From Mugil cephalus (lineage: Eukaryota; Chordata; Actinopteri; Mugiliformes; Mugilidae), in the NCBI RefSeq assembly GCF_022458985.1, contig NC_061788.1, positions 1,775,826 to 1,839,825 on the forward strand: DNA of 64,000 nucleotides, written 5' to 3'. The position numbers and the translations under genes were made by a program. Positions 10,255 through 19,547 of this stretch are shown here, one piece after another. The first letter of the stretch is position 1. Every line of letters begins with the position of its first letter. The notes below the pieces were generated by a model. The model worked only from the letters and a program-made list of their open reading frames with translations. It did not search any database and had not been told where the DNA came from.

Positions 10255-12868
10255 GTGAGCATAAAGTTAACATTCAAAGGCTCATCCACAACCCGGGTAA
10301 CGGGTAAACGCAGTACCCTGAAACTAGTTTTACACCTTTTACGCCACCTACTCAAATAATTATGAATAATTTCCCTTTGAGCTCCTTATTTTCCTCAGAG
10401 AGAAAAGTGTCCATCCCGTCTCTCTTTCTGACTCGTCTTTAAAGACAATAAGAGGGGGACTTATTGATGAATTATTTCAGCTTTCTCCTATTTCGGACAT
10501 ACCCAAAGTAACTGAATGCTGTTGATGAACATGTTTGAGCATATTTATGGTCTTGGTCTCTTTTTTAAGCTAAGACTTTGAAGTTTCTATCAAAAAAGTC
10601 AGAATCCCTCTAAGTGGTTTTGTTCTGGACGAATCAAAGTTGACACATAGTTAAAAATATGTTGAGTTCGCCTGAATTTTTTTATGTATGTATGATATAA
10701 AAAGAGTCTGAAAATACCTTCCTGAATGTAGGTTAAGTTTCGCCTTTGTGTGTGTGTGTTGTTGCTTTTTAATGTTTATGGCAGAGACAGTGAAACGTGC
10801 TGATAAACACTGGACCACACCTACTGCAATTAATGTTTCGGTTTTAGACACAGGGTTAGAGCACAGACTGATGGGGAGGACGACTCACCCATTTAAATGT
10901 GATGCCAAGATAAAGTTTTTTTTTTTTTTTTTTGCTTTGTACTCCTATGACTAACACAGCATTAGTCCAAATTAGGAGAAAACGTGATTTTAACTGCTGC
11001 CATGTATAAAGTACTAGAGACCCAATCCAACGGGTGACGTCACAGTGGGTTTGTCCATATTATACACAGTCAATGAAATCCATGCTATGGGATTCAATGG
11101 GACATTTTTGTCTGCTAAGGTCACAGGAACATTTAGTTTTATGGAAAACAGTAAATTTTTCATATTTGTTTTTGTAAAAACAAGTAATCAAACTGGTGTT
11201 TAAATGGTTAAAATTCTTAAAATTATTAAATTTTTGGTAGTTTTGTAAAGTTTTTATTGTCATGTTTGTGGGTTTTATGGGAGGATCCAGATGCAGGATG
11301 CAGATAAAGGATGAGGCAGGGGATCAAGGAAAAATGTATTTAATAATAAACAAAAAACCTGGCAGGATGGCAAAAACACAAGAGAAAGACAGGGCTTTAA
11401 ATACACACAAGGACAGAGGTATGATGAGACACAGGTGAAACTAATGAGGGCAATCACACCAGGAGAAACCAATAATCAATCAAAGTAAAACACAAGGACA
11501 AAATAAAACTAGACTTTTTAGACTTTTACAATCAAAATATTTGAGAACGTGTTGTTACAGATGAATCCTTTAAACAAAGAAACTTGAAATAATTCATCAA
11601 CTCATTATTATGACTTATAGACTATTATAAAAGTAGCTAAATCAGTCCCACAAGGATCAGTTTTAGTCATGAATGCAAAGTGTTGCTCCCAAAGCATACG
11701 AGATTCCTATACAACTGACCAAACAACCACATCAGACACTGTTTTTGCCAACTATTTTTGTATATTTTTTCATAATGCTAATCCTGTAATCCTGTGATTA
11801 CTTTTTATTTTTATTTTACTTTAATCTAATTTTATTTTATCTTTATTGTGTTTACTTTTATGTGCAACAAAGCTACAGCAACAAAGTAATTTCCCCCATG
11901 GATCATTAAAGTCTGTCTAAGTCTAAGTCAAAGTGAAATTACTCATAATAGAGGTGATGTAAAAGTGTATAAAAGGTGTTTTAGGGTACTGCAGTTACCC
12001 GTAATTTTAATTTGAATGTTAACTTTATGTCCATTGTCCATAATTGTCTTCCTATACTTCTATGCTCCTGACTCAAATACAACTTGAAGCAAAGAAACAT
12101 GAGCGATAACATATGTTCGCAAACTACTGTTTATTTATTTTGTCAGAACTTGACAGAAATCTGAGGTTTAAATCACCGACAGGTTGGTTCAACAATCATG
12201 AAACATTTCTTCACCTTCATTCTCATCGGCTCAGTGACAGAAATGAATCAACCTGATGAAAGATAATCAGGAATGCACAAGTTATTTACAAAATGTTGGA
12301 AGTTGAATTAATAGTAACAATAAACTATTGATCTGTAACATTATTGTAAAATCAGTGGTTCTGTCCAATCAGAAACCAGAAGTGTTGCCCCCACCCTTTC
12401 CATAATCTTAGATGTCCATGTGTTTTGACTTTCAGGGCCACTGTAGACAATCAGACAGAACCCAACACTGAGACTCAGGACTTATCTTTTTAAACAAAAT
12501 TTCATTTTTTTTTGTTTTCAAGAAATACCAACAGAAATTGGTCAACTTGATGAAGGATAATCAATAATGCACAAGGTATTTACAAAATGTTGGAAGCTTA
12601 ATTAATAGGAACAATAAACTATTGATCTGTAACTTATTGTAAAACCAGTGGAAAAATGATTTTCATTCAGTGAAGACAGAAACATCCACCTGCTCGTTTC
12701 AAATGATTCATGAAACAAAACTTTGAATATATTAACAAAAACATGCAAAATGATTATGTTCATTGAGGGTTAACACATTTAATCTGAACCAACACTTAAC
12801 GTTGTCTGTAGTTTCAAACTAGTATAATCCTATAATGATCTGAATGGTTAGTGCAGATTAGTCTGAGT
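10255..12868. repeat. 3' flank of GTPase copy A: arm of a segmental duplication
   Basis: This flank is repeated, nearly base for base in long runs, downstream of copy B: 10255-10650 pairs with 19548-19930 and 10700-12868 with 20640-22538. A shorter part (about 11520-12868) also pairs with 29890-30838 downstream of copy C. No gene is seen apart from the presumed GTPase 3' UTR near 12130-12868. It includes a dispersed fragment at about 11235-11500 (also 21195-21475) of uncertain class. A conserved TTTATT at 12130-12135 (AATAAA on minus), matched at 22099-22104 and 30390-30395, is a candidate polyadenylation signal. About 115 bases of 3' UTR are tandemly duplicated in copy A only (12243-12358 and 12534-12651). 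Confidence 0.8.
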
Positions 12869-15800
12869 CTAGACTTCAGCGTCTCTCATTTCATCATTGC
12901 TTCTTGTCAACTTTTTCCACATTCTTGCAGCGTACTGGATCCCACTCTGGAGGTGTTTGTTGGCTTGTTGAGCCATTTCTTTCATCTTCTGAACCTTCTC
13001 TGTGTCTCCTTTGTTTTTCATCTTCTCAATGAGGAAGTCCAAGTGGACATGAGTGGACACTGAATCAACATTCAGGGCGATGAGCTTAAGCCTTTCAACA
13101 TGTCGGTAGGCCTCCTCCAGCCACTGCTCTTTATCTTTTTCAAGATTTTCTATTTCTTGTTGAAGTTTTTCCAGAAGACTGGTTTTCTTTGCAGCTTCTG
13201 CTTTATTGCTTTCATACGTCTTTTTCATGTCTGTCAGTGTTTTCTTGACCTTCCGTGTCTTTTCCACATAGACCCATTTGTCTTTGACATGAGCTGATGC
13301 CAGACACTTACTGCTGCAAACGGTACAGCGGCCGTTCTTCATCACCTCACAGTATTCAGGTGTCCAGGCCACTGTGCATCCAGGATAGTGACAGTTCTCC
13401 TTACAATGTCTGCAACGGACGACTCCTTCAAAGAAGAACAGTCCCCACATCCTGCCACCAGTAGCTTCTTTTACTTTGTAGGGCTCATCAACTTCTACAG
13501 TGAACTCTTCGTTCATTTTCATTTCTTGTTCATGTTTCTTCAGAGCTTCTTTGGTCTGTCTGAGCTCTTCCTGCTTCAGTTCAGTCAAGTGAATTCTGTC
13601 GTTCAGGTTTTGGATGGAGGCCGTCAGTCTTATGCGTTCTTTCAGAACAGACAAAGTTTCCTCCAGTTTCTGAGGAGCAGTTTTTTCCATGAAAGCAATG
13701 AGTCCCTTCATTCCTTCAATCGATATTTGATGTGCTTCTTCTAGTTTCTGTGTTTGCTGTGATCGGTCTTGACGCTGGCGGTTGTTGAACAGGAAGTGAA
13801 CGGGCTGTCCCTCCTCATTTTTGGCACATTTAATCTTTGCGACTTTAAGGGCTTCAAGGGCATCTGTAGATGTTAACCCGTCTGAATGTGTCATGAGAGC
13901 TACGATGTTTTTCTCCAGGTCTTTTCCAAACAGAGACATCACTGAATTAAAGACGTATGACAGTCGGTCACTGAGTCGATTCTCTGTGGCCTTCATCACC
14001 AGACCCACAACATCCACTTCATGAACTCCGTCCTCCACCCGAAACCAGTCAAACAATCTTTGACTCACAACGACATCATGTTCTATTGTTTCGGTGCTTC
14101 CATATCCAGGAGTATCGATGATGGTCAGAGAGTAGGGCAGAGTTTGACCCTCAAAACCAAAGATCTTGTACACGATCACATCTGATGTCTGACTTTCTGA
14201 TTGACTTTTTTCCTTCTCCTCTAGGATATCGAACCAGACGTCATCCTCAAACTTCACTCCCATGGTGTAGTTGACCAGAAAGTTGACCAGAGAAGATTTT
14301 CCTGCTCCTGTTTCACCAACAAGTAAGATGGTTTTATTGGGCCAGTCCACATTTCTTCTACCAAAGGTCACTCTTCTTAAATTCCCAACAGGCTCTGTCT
14401 TTGTTGTCAGCTTGAAGCAGGAAGGAGATCCTTCTTGGATCACTTCACATTTTGAGATGATGCTTCTGAATTTTGACGACGTGTTAGTATCCCTGTAGTG
14501 GAGAAAACACATCCCAAAAAAGTTACAAAACCATCTGTAAAGAGTCTGGAAGCCACAAATAATCCACAGAGAGTCAGACAGATTGAAGACGACTGTTCCC
14601 CTCCACAGGAGTGGTCCACCAACAAACATCACTCCATCATAGTGGGAGAGGAACCAGAGGAACCCAGGGGAACTTCTAAGCAGCTAAAGGCCTCTCTCAC
14701 ATTGGCTGATGTTCATGTTGATGAATCCACTCAACAACCAAAGACACTGCTCTCTGTCCACAAAGAACATTTGGGACAATGTTTAGTGGACAGATGAGAC
14801 TAGGGGCGGGCGATATGACGATATTAAATCGTGAACGATTACAACGTGAAGACGATCTGTCAAACTGCAGAGATCATGGGATCGTCTAGGGCACATTCTA
14901 TAAATTGCAGTTCTATGCTGATGCACTGACGCACCAGACATATTACGTCGTCAACCTGACCGACCAATCATAGCGAATTACGGGCAGTGACGGGCTTTCT
15001 TACCCGCCTCCTTGTTGTGTGTGTAGAGGTAGCCACATGGAGCCATGGCTGAAAGTCAAATGGAGTTGGTCACTAAAACAAATTCTACTTCCATTATATG
15101 GAATTGGTTTGGATTTTCCTCAACTGCTGAAGCGCAGGAAAATGTTCTGTGCACAGAATAGGTTCGCACGTCGAACCTGTTCTGTGCATAAAACATTTCC
15201 CAAACAGCGAGGGGCCCGGTGGCACCGGCACCGCAGGCGGAGGCTGCAGCTAGTGTAAGACCAAAACAGTCAACATTAACACAGGCATTTAACAAAGGCA
15301 CTCCATATGACAAGTCAAGCAAGTGATGGAAAGAGGTAATAGAAGCAGTTACCTTTTATCTTGCAAAAGATATGGTACCGTTCAAGATGGTAGAAAACTT
15401 TCTGTTACTACTTTTGCAAGATTGCACTTTATTAGAATGTTGTTGTTGTTTACCTTAAACTTGATTGTTTGCACATGCAGGCAAAACTGCAACTACTTAA
15501 AATAGAATCTATTAAGAAAGGTTCTTTGAAGTAAATTGTCTGTTTTTCATTTTTCAATTTAAGATCGTGATAAAATCGAAATCGTGATTTTATTTTTAAA
15601 AAATCGTGATATGATATTTTTGCCATATCGCCCATCCCTAGATGACACCAGAGTAAAATAGTTTGGTTTAAAGTTTTGGGTATCGTCATGTTTGGAGATG
15701 AACCAACACTGCATTCCAGCATCAGAACCTCATCCGAACAAGCCCAAGAACACAAGTGGTTTTCCAAAAGAACGGTAAAGGGTCCCAATACTTTTAATTA

Positions 15801-16145
15801 AGCCTGCACATTCAGTCAGAGTGAAGAGTTTTAAAGTTTGTTAACAGCCAGAGAAATCTAAACATCCCTACCCAAGTAGAGTCTTAATTAATCTTTTCTT
15901 GGATTTTATGGCAACAAATATAATTTTACTTCAAGTGCATGAAATGTGCATCTTCTGTAACTGTTGTAAATCGATGATCAAACAACATTATCTCACTTTC
16001 TGTTGTTGCAGAACATGAAGACATGCCTTTAAGTTCACACAGTATCTGGCAAACCAAATCTAGAAAGTTCTATGCTAATCTACAGTATATATTATCATTT
16101 TGTTTTTTTAATACATCAAAATGTTAATGTTACTCACATTGCCAT
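12869..16145 (-). CDS. AIG1/septin-like P-loop GTPase with Cys-rich module, copy A
   Basis: Predicted cytosolic GTPase of 543 residues, exons 16145-16138 (ATGGCAAT) and 14492-12869; the joined start reads MAMDTNTSSKFRS. G1 is GETGAGKS at residues 62-69, G3 DTPGYG at 129-134, a G4-like MTHSDG at 203-208. Next come a charged helical region (about 276-330), a Cys/His-rich module (363-405: CRHCKENCHYPGC, CEVMKNGRCTVC, AHVKDKW) and a coiled coil (about 416-480). No signal peptide or membrane span. An open extension to 14632 adds 47 codons, but a strong acceptor (TTTTCTCCACTACAG|G) lies at 14493, so that stretch is intron. The 1.6 kb intron carries a Tc1-like remnant interrupted by a hAT element. 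The acidic loop after the G1 helix is short here. The family resembles uncharacterised fish G-domain proteins of the AIG1/Toc34/septin group; its G4 differs from GIMAP. Function unknown. Confidence 0.85.
14503..15800 (+). mobile_element. Tc1-like remnant in intron of copy A, split by a hAT insertion
   Basis: Two pieces, 14503-14800 and 15649-about 15800, are collinear with the uninterrupted Tc1-like remnant of copy B (24183-24880). The right piece ends with GTCCCAATACTTTT, a common Tc1 terminal phrase. It lies in opposite orientation to the GTPase gene. The same remnant at the same intron position in A, B and C, and a piece beyond the D exon, shows that it was there before the tandem duplications. 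Confidence 0.8.
14801..15640 (+). mobile_element. hAT (ZBED-type) deletion derivative with 8-bp target duplication
   Basis: The ends are TAGGGGCGGGCGATATG and, inverted, TAGGGATGGGCGATATG. The flanks GATGAGAC (14793-14800) and GATGACAC (15641-15648) are an 8-base target duplication with one mismatch, as expected for hAT. Copies B and C have the empty site (GATGAGACCAGAG). Inside, from 15043, a frame reads MAESQMELVTKTNSTSIIWN, the start of a BED-finger hAT transposase, and near 15241 EAAASVRPKQSTLTQAFNKG and TPYDKSSK, a later block of the same protein. The BED cysteines and the catalytic region between and after these blocks are missing and a stop follows the second block, so it is non-autonomous. 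Confidence 0.9.
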
Positions 16146-16198
16146 GGTGATTGTTGGACTGAGGTTTTCACAATGATGAAGGGGTGAGTGAATCAAGT
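16138..16198 (-). other. Start-codon exon of copy A
   Basis: A 61-base exon with a strong acceptor upstream (TTTTCTCTTATCCACAG|ACTT on the minus strand), a good initiation context (ATCACCATGG) and a donor directly after eight coding bases (ATGGCAAT|GTGAGTA). The same exon is conserved at 25430-25486 (B), 33281-33339 (C) and 37923-37980 (D), all with GTGAGT donors. Confidence 0.8.
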
Positions 16199-16341
16199 CT
16201 GTGGATAAGAGAAAAAAAAGTGATAATGGATCAATGATTTATTGCTAAATTAGAGGTTCCTGTCTAGTGCAAAAAACTCTTGGTAATCTTAAAGAGACAT
16301 TTGAAGTCATTTCATGGTTCATTCTGGAAGATGCTCTTTCC

Positions 16342-16395
16342 TGTGTCACTGGCTCATTGAATTGCAGCAAAGAGGAAGTCACATTATTGGTAGCA
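16342..16395 (-). other. Decayed 5' leader exon of copy A
   Basis: Copies B and D have a probable non-coding leader exon ending CAG|GTAAGAGC on the minus strand (ends at 25677 and 38168). The aligned site in A reads CAG|GAAAGAGC: the donor GT has become GA (16339-16340). If this exon is used in B and D, A must use another leader or another donor. The upstream limit of the exon is not visible. Confidence 0.45.
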
Positions 16396-16520
16396 TAGCA
16401 TAGGGATGCCTTTGCAATTTGACAACGATGTAACATTTATCACCATATTCCATTTCCTTAGTTTTCTTGTGTTTAGGGTTAGGACTGATTAATAAAACAT
16501 GTCACAGACATACTTTATCC

Positions 16521-17700
16521 AGTGGTGGCTGGTGAAAAATATTCTTGGTGGGGCTGATGTGACAGTACATTTCTCTGCCCAGTCCATCACATAAGAACTG
16601 AATCAACAGTCAGACAATGGCTGCAATTCAACAATGATTTAATCTCCTTTTCAAAATCACCAGTTGAACAGAAATAGTAAATTAACTATTTACAATTTTA
16701 TAAGACTCCAGTCCTGCTTTATCAAGGGTATCAAACACAATGCAATATTGTAGTTCTTGAAAGAACTTTACAGCAAGGCTATGAACAGCTGAATCTATAC
16801 AAATCAACAGTGAGTGAGTGAGTGGTGAGAGAGAGAAAGAGAGGTATGCTTGTGTTTCTACGGTGAGTGTAATATGAGTGAGTGGATGGATAGTTCTCTT
16901 TTTATAAAGAGCTTTGCTTGTCTGTCTTTCTGAGTGGCAAATTTCTCAATGACCCTGTGTTCTTATCAACCTCTTCATTGTGTTGTGTCCATCATCTAGC
17001 TGCATTGCTATGCTTTAAGTTGGTTTGTCCTGACTGTGTCCGTGTTAAGTACTTTTCATTTTAAAAAAGAATACAGGAAAAACAGAAAAATGCATTGGCT
17101 ATTCCACAGCCTGTCGGCCACGACTTCTGCTCCAACCAACTCCAGACAAAACTCCTTTTGTAGGCTTTATTTTTCTCCGTGGTCTGCTGGCTGATGATAA
17201 GATCGGCCTTGTAGGGTCTCAGCTCCATTGTCGTTTTCACAAACGGGCAGATAAGTAAGGATCTTACCGAATTTGGTGGAAGCTGCTGATTGCTTGTTAA
17301 GTTCTTCATCACTCTCTGACTGTCTTTTTTTTTTTAAACCAAGACTTTCGTGGCATTTTCTGTTGCTGGGGCGATATTTTCAACACCCTAAGGCCAACGC
17401 CAAGATTCTTTGCCACTGATTGGCCATTTATTTATTAATTTGCCTTGGCAACTGTACATGATTGGCTATTTTGCAGCACTTCTGGGGCACCCTGACCAGT
17501 GCCCCATGACGGAAACTATACGAATCTGTCTGCGAACATTCACTGGTGAATAAATGTCAATTGATGGAAATGTAATTTATATAAATCATACTGCATCTAG
17601 GCACACACACGGGTAAAACTGACATTTAAAACTGAATATATAAAAATATATTTTTATATGTATCCCCCTCCTATCAGGGAGGGCGGCGCCCCAGCACACA
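16521..17700 (-). mobile_element. hAT-like element with TTF-type zinc-finger transposase piece
   Basis: The left end CAGTGGTGGCTGGTGA is typical of a fish hAT family. On the minus strand 17312-17061 encodes a piece with RPYKADLIIS, KRSFVWSWLEQKSWPTGCGI and ANAFFCFSCILF, the TTF-type zinc-finger region found in ZMYM1-like hAT transposases. The catalytic region is absent, so it is a deletion derivative. The right border near the GGCGGCGCCCC stretch (about 17690) is a guess. Confidence 0.65.
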
Positions 17701-18937
17701 ACATTATTTTTGGCAGCTATTTTACATGTCAACATATTTTCTGAAACTTCAGATCAAACAATAAACACAGACGTTCAGAAGCAGAACTAGGTCTGAACAC
17801 ATACTCCTGAGAAAACTTGTCCGCCAGTTCATTCTAGAGGACAGCACTCATAACTACTGTTGTGGTAATTCAATTACAAATGTAATGATGTAAAAATATT
17901 AAAAGTGAAGCAAAGATAACATTTTAAATCTTGCACAATAAATTGCAGGCTTGTAACTTGAATGGTTTTCTGTTTTACTTTGTATTTGGACATATAGATG
18001 AGGATTCAGTCGAGGAACTACATTCATGGACAATTTCAGTTATATACTAAATACTAATCCATTATCCACTCTATGGTCACTGTTTAAGTGTGAGTCAATA
18101 AAAGATCAGAATGCAATAATGTAGCGCAAAATATCAACTAGTAAAGCACTTAGATGAGACTTACCTATTGGACTGGTTCACTTGTACAGCTTCAAGCTTT
18201 CTGAGATCTGTGCTGCATTATATTATTTCTTGTAGTGAATCCAGGTGGCGCACAGGTTGGTCTTTCTGGTTTTTCCAGTCTTTCACTTTCGGGTAACTGC
18301 TTGACAGAGCAGGAATTCCACTCTCAATTTGGCCTTGTGCCCTTGAAAAAAATATCTGCTGTTAGGCAACAGTGGCCTTGATGTCCTGCGGTTTTGGGGT
18401 TTTGTAGGCTTTAACACCACAAGCATCTACTGAGAGAAAAAAATATGTCTGTTGATGATGCTCTCTATTCTTATTGGTCAACTCATCAGTGGTGGATCTG
18501 ATTGGAGCCTGGCATGAACCTCTCGGATGGGCAATATTAGCAATTGACACCAATCAATCAGCAGGAGACTTTATCAAACGCACTGTGATGTTGAATTTTC
18601 ACTGAAGAGAGAGAAAAAGTTGACTGAGGTCAGACTGTGTGATGAATTAACGGACGAATAAGCCTGAGTTTGTTACCATTAGATAAGCATTGCTTGTACC
18701 GTAACGTTATGTCGTTTCAACGTTGACCCACTTTTAACGTGCCGAGTACCGACTATAGCCTAGAGCAAACGCTAATTAGCTTGCTGTCAAGTTTTTCCTT
18801 TGTGGAGCTTTAACAGGGTTCCCACGGATCCTTGAAAAGTCTTGAAAGACATTGAATTCATTCATGGAAAAACAAGGCCTTAATTGGCATTAAAATGTCT
18901 TGAATGTTTCAACAAATGCTAAGTAGGATGTTATGAT
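17700..18937. other. 5' flank of copy A, partly shared with copy D; no gene
   Basis: 17940-18240 matches 38760-39005 upstream of copy D (shared runs such as TTGTAACTTGAATGG and GGAACTACATTCATGGACAA), marking the outer end of the duplicated unit. 18240-18800 is not repeated elsewhere in the window. 18815-18920 resembles a dispersed fish repeat (TCCTTGAAAAGTCTTGAAAG). No coding or splice pattern is seen; a promoter for copy A may be here but cannot be placed. Confidence 0.5.
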
Positions 18938-19267
18938 TTTGTGGATCATTCCATAGATCCTTGATCAGTTTGGGATCTCATGAATTTGGAGGTCAGGTCA
19001 ACAGCTTGTGCTGTTCTTCATGTTTTTATTTTTTATTTATTTATTTTTTTGTTTTTTGAGTTGTCCCTAAAGTGTTTGTGTGCATCCTGCTGTCATCAAG
19101 GAGTGACATTGCTATGGGGTGGGGATCCCTGGTCTGGTCTAAAGTAACATCCAGACGAATGAATGCCAGGTCCAAAAGTTTCCAGAAGAACACTGAATTA
19201 TCAGATGATGTTTTAAATGTTATTTCTTTTCCTGTCAGTTGTCATAATGTCGTGGCTGATCAGTGTA
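18938..19267. mobile_element. Tc1-like internally deleted copy with intact end
   Basis: Same sequence as 9955-10245, but continuing to the family's right end, where GTCATAATGTCGTGGCTGAT and CAGTGTA are close to the usual GTCATAATGTTATGGCTGAT terminus. Internal transposase sequence is gone. Confidence 0.8.
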
Positions 19268-19547
19268 TAACAGTGATTGTACAATAGTATTATGGATTAT
19301 TCAGACCTTCTCATGGAGACTGCAGTGACATTGTCAGAATTGCACACCATCTAACATAATGGTAAAAAAATATATATTTAGTGCATCCTTCTACATTTTA
19401 TTTAGTGTGCTCCCCTTTGTCCTATGAGTTTTCTCAGACAAATTTATTATTATACGTCCGTTACTCTTATTTGTCTGGCCCTTGAGAGTTTATGAAAGCC
19501 ATAAACATGAGTTATTTACAAACACCTCTGGCTTAACTTCCCTAGTG

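Noticed and set aside
11235-11500. Possible LTR-type or other retroelement in the duplicated flank (also 21195-21475)
   Set aside because: The wording is repetitive and familiar from fish genomes, but I see no terminal repeats, primer site or coding part, so no class can be supported.
13388-13744. 118-codon + strand ORFs opposite the GTPase genes (also 23058-23414)
   Set aside because: They recur in several copies only because they are antisense to the same conserved coding exon.
14493-14632. Long start of GTPase copies A and B at MMFVGG/MMFVCG
   Set aside because: The extra codons are antisense Tc1-like DNA, lie upstream of a strong splice acceptor and are not shared by C and D in the same form. 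The ATG exon further upstream is conserved in all four.
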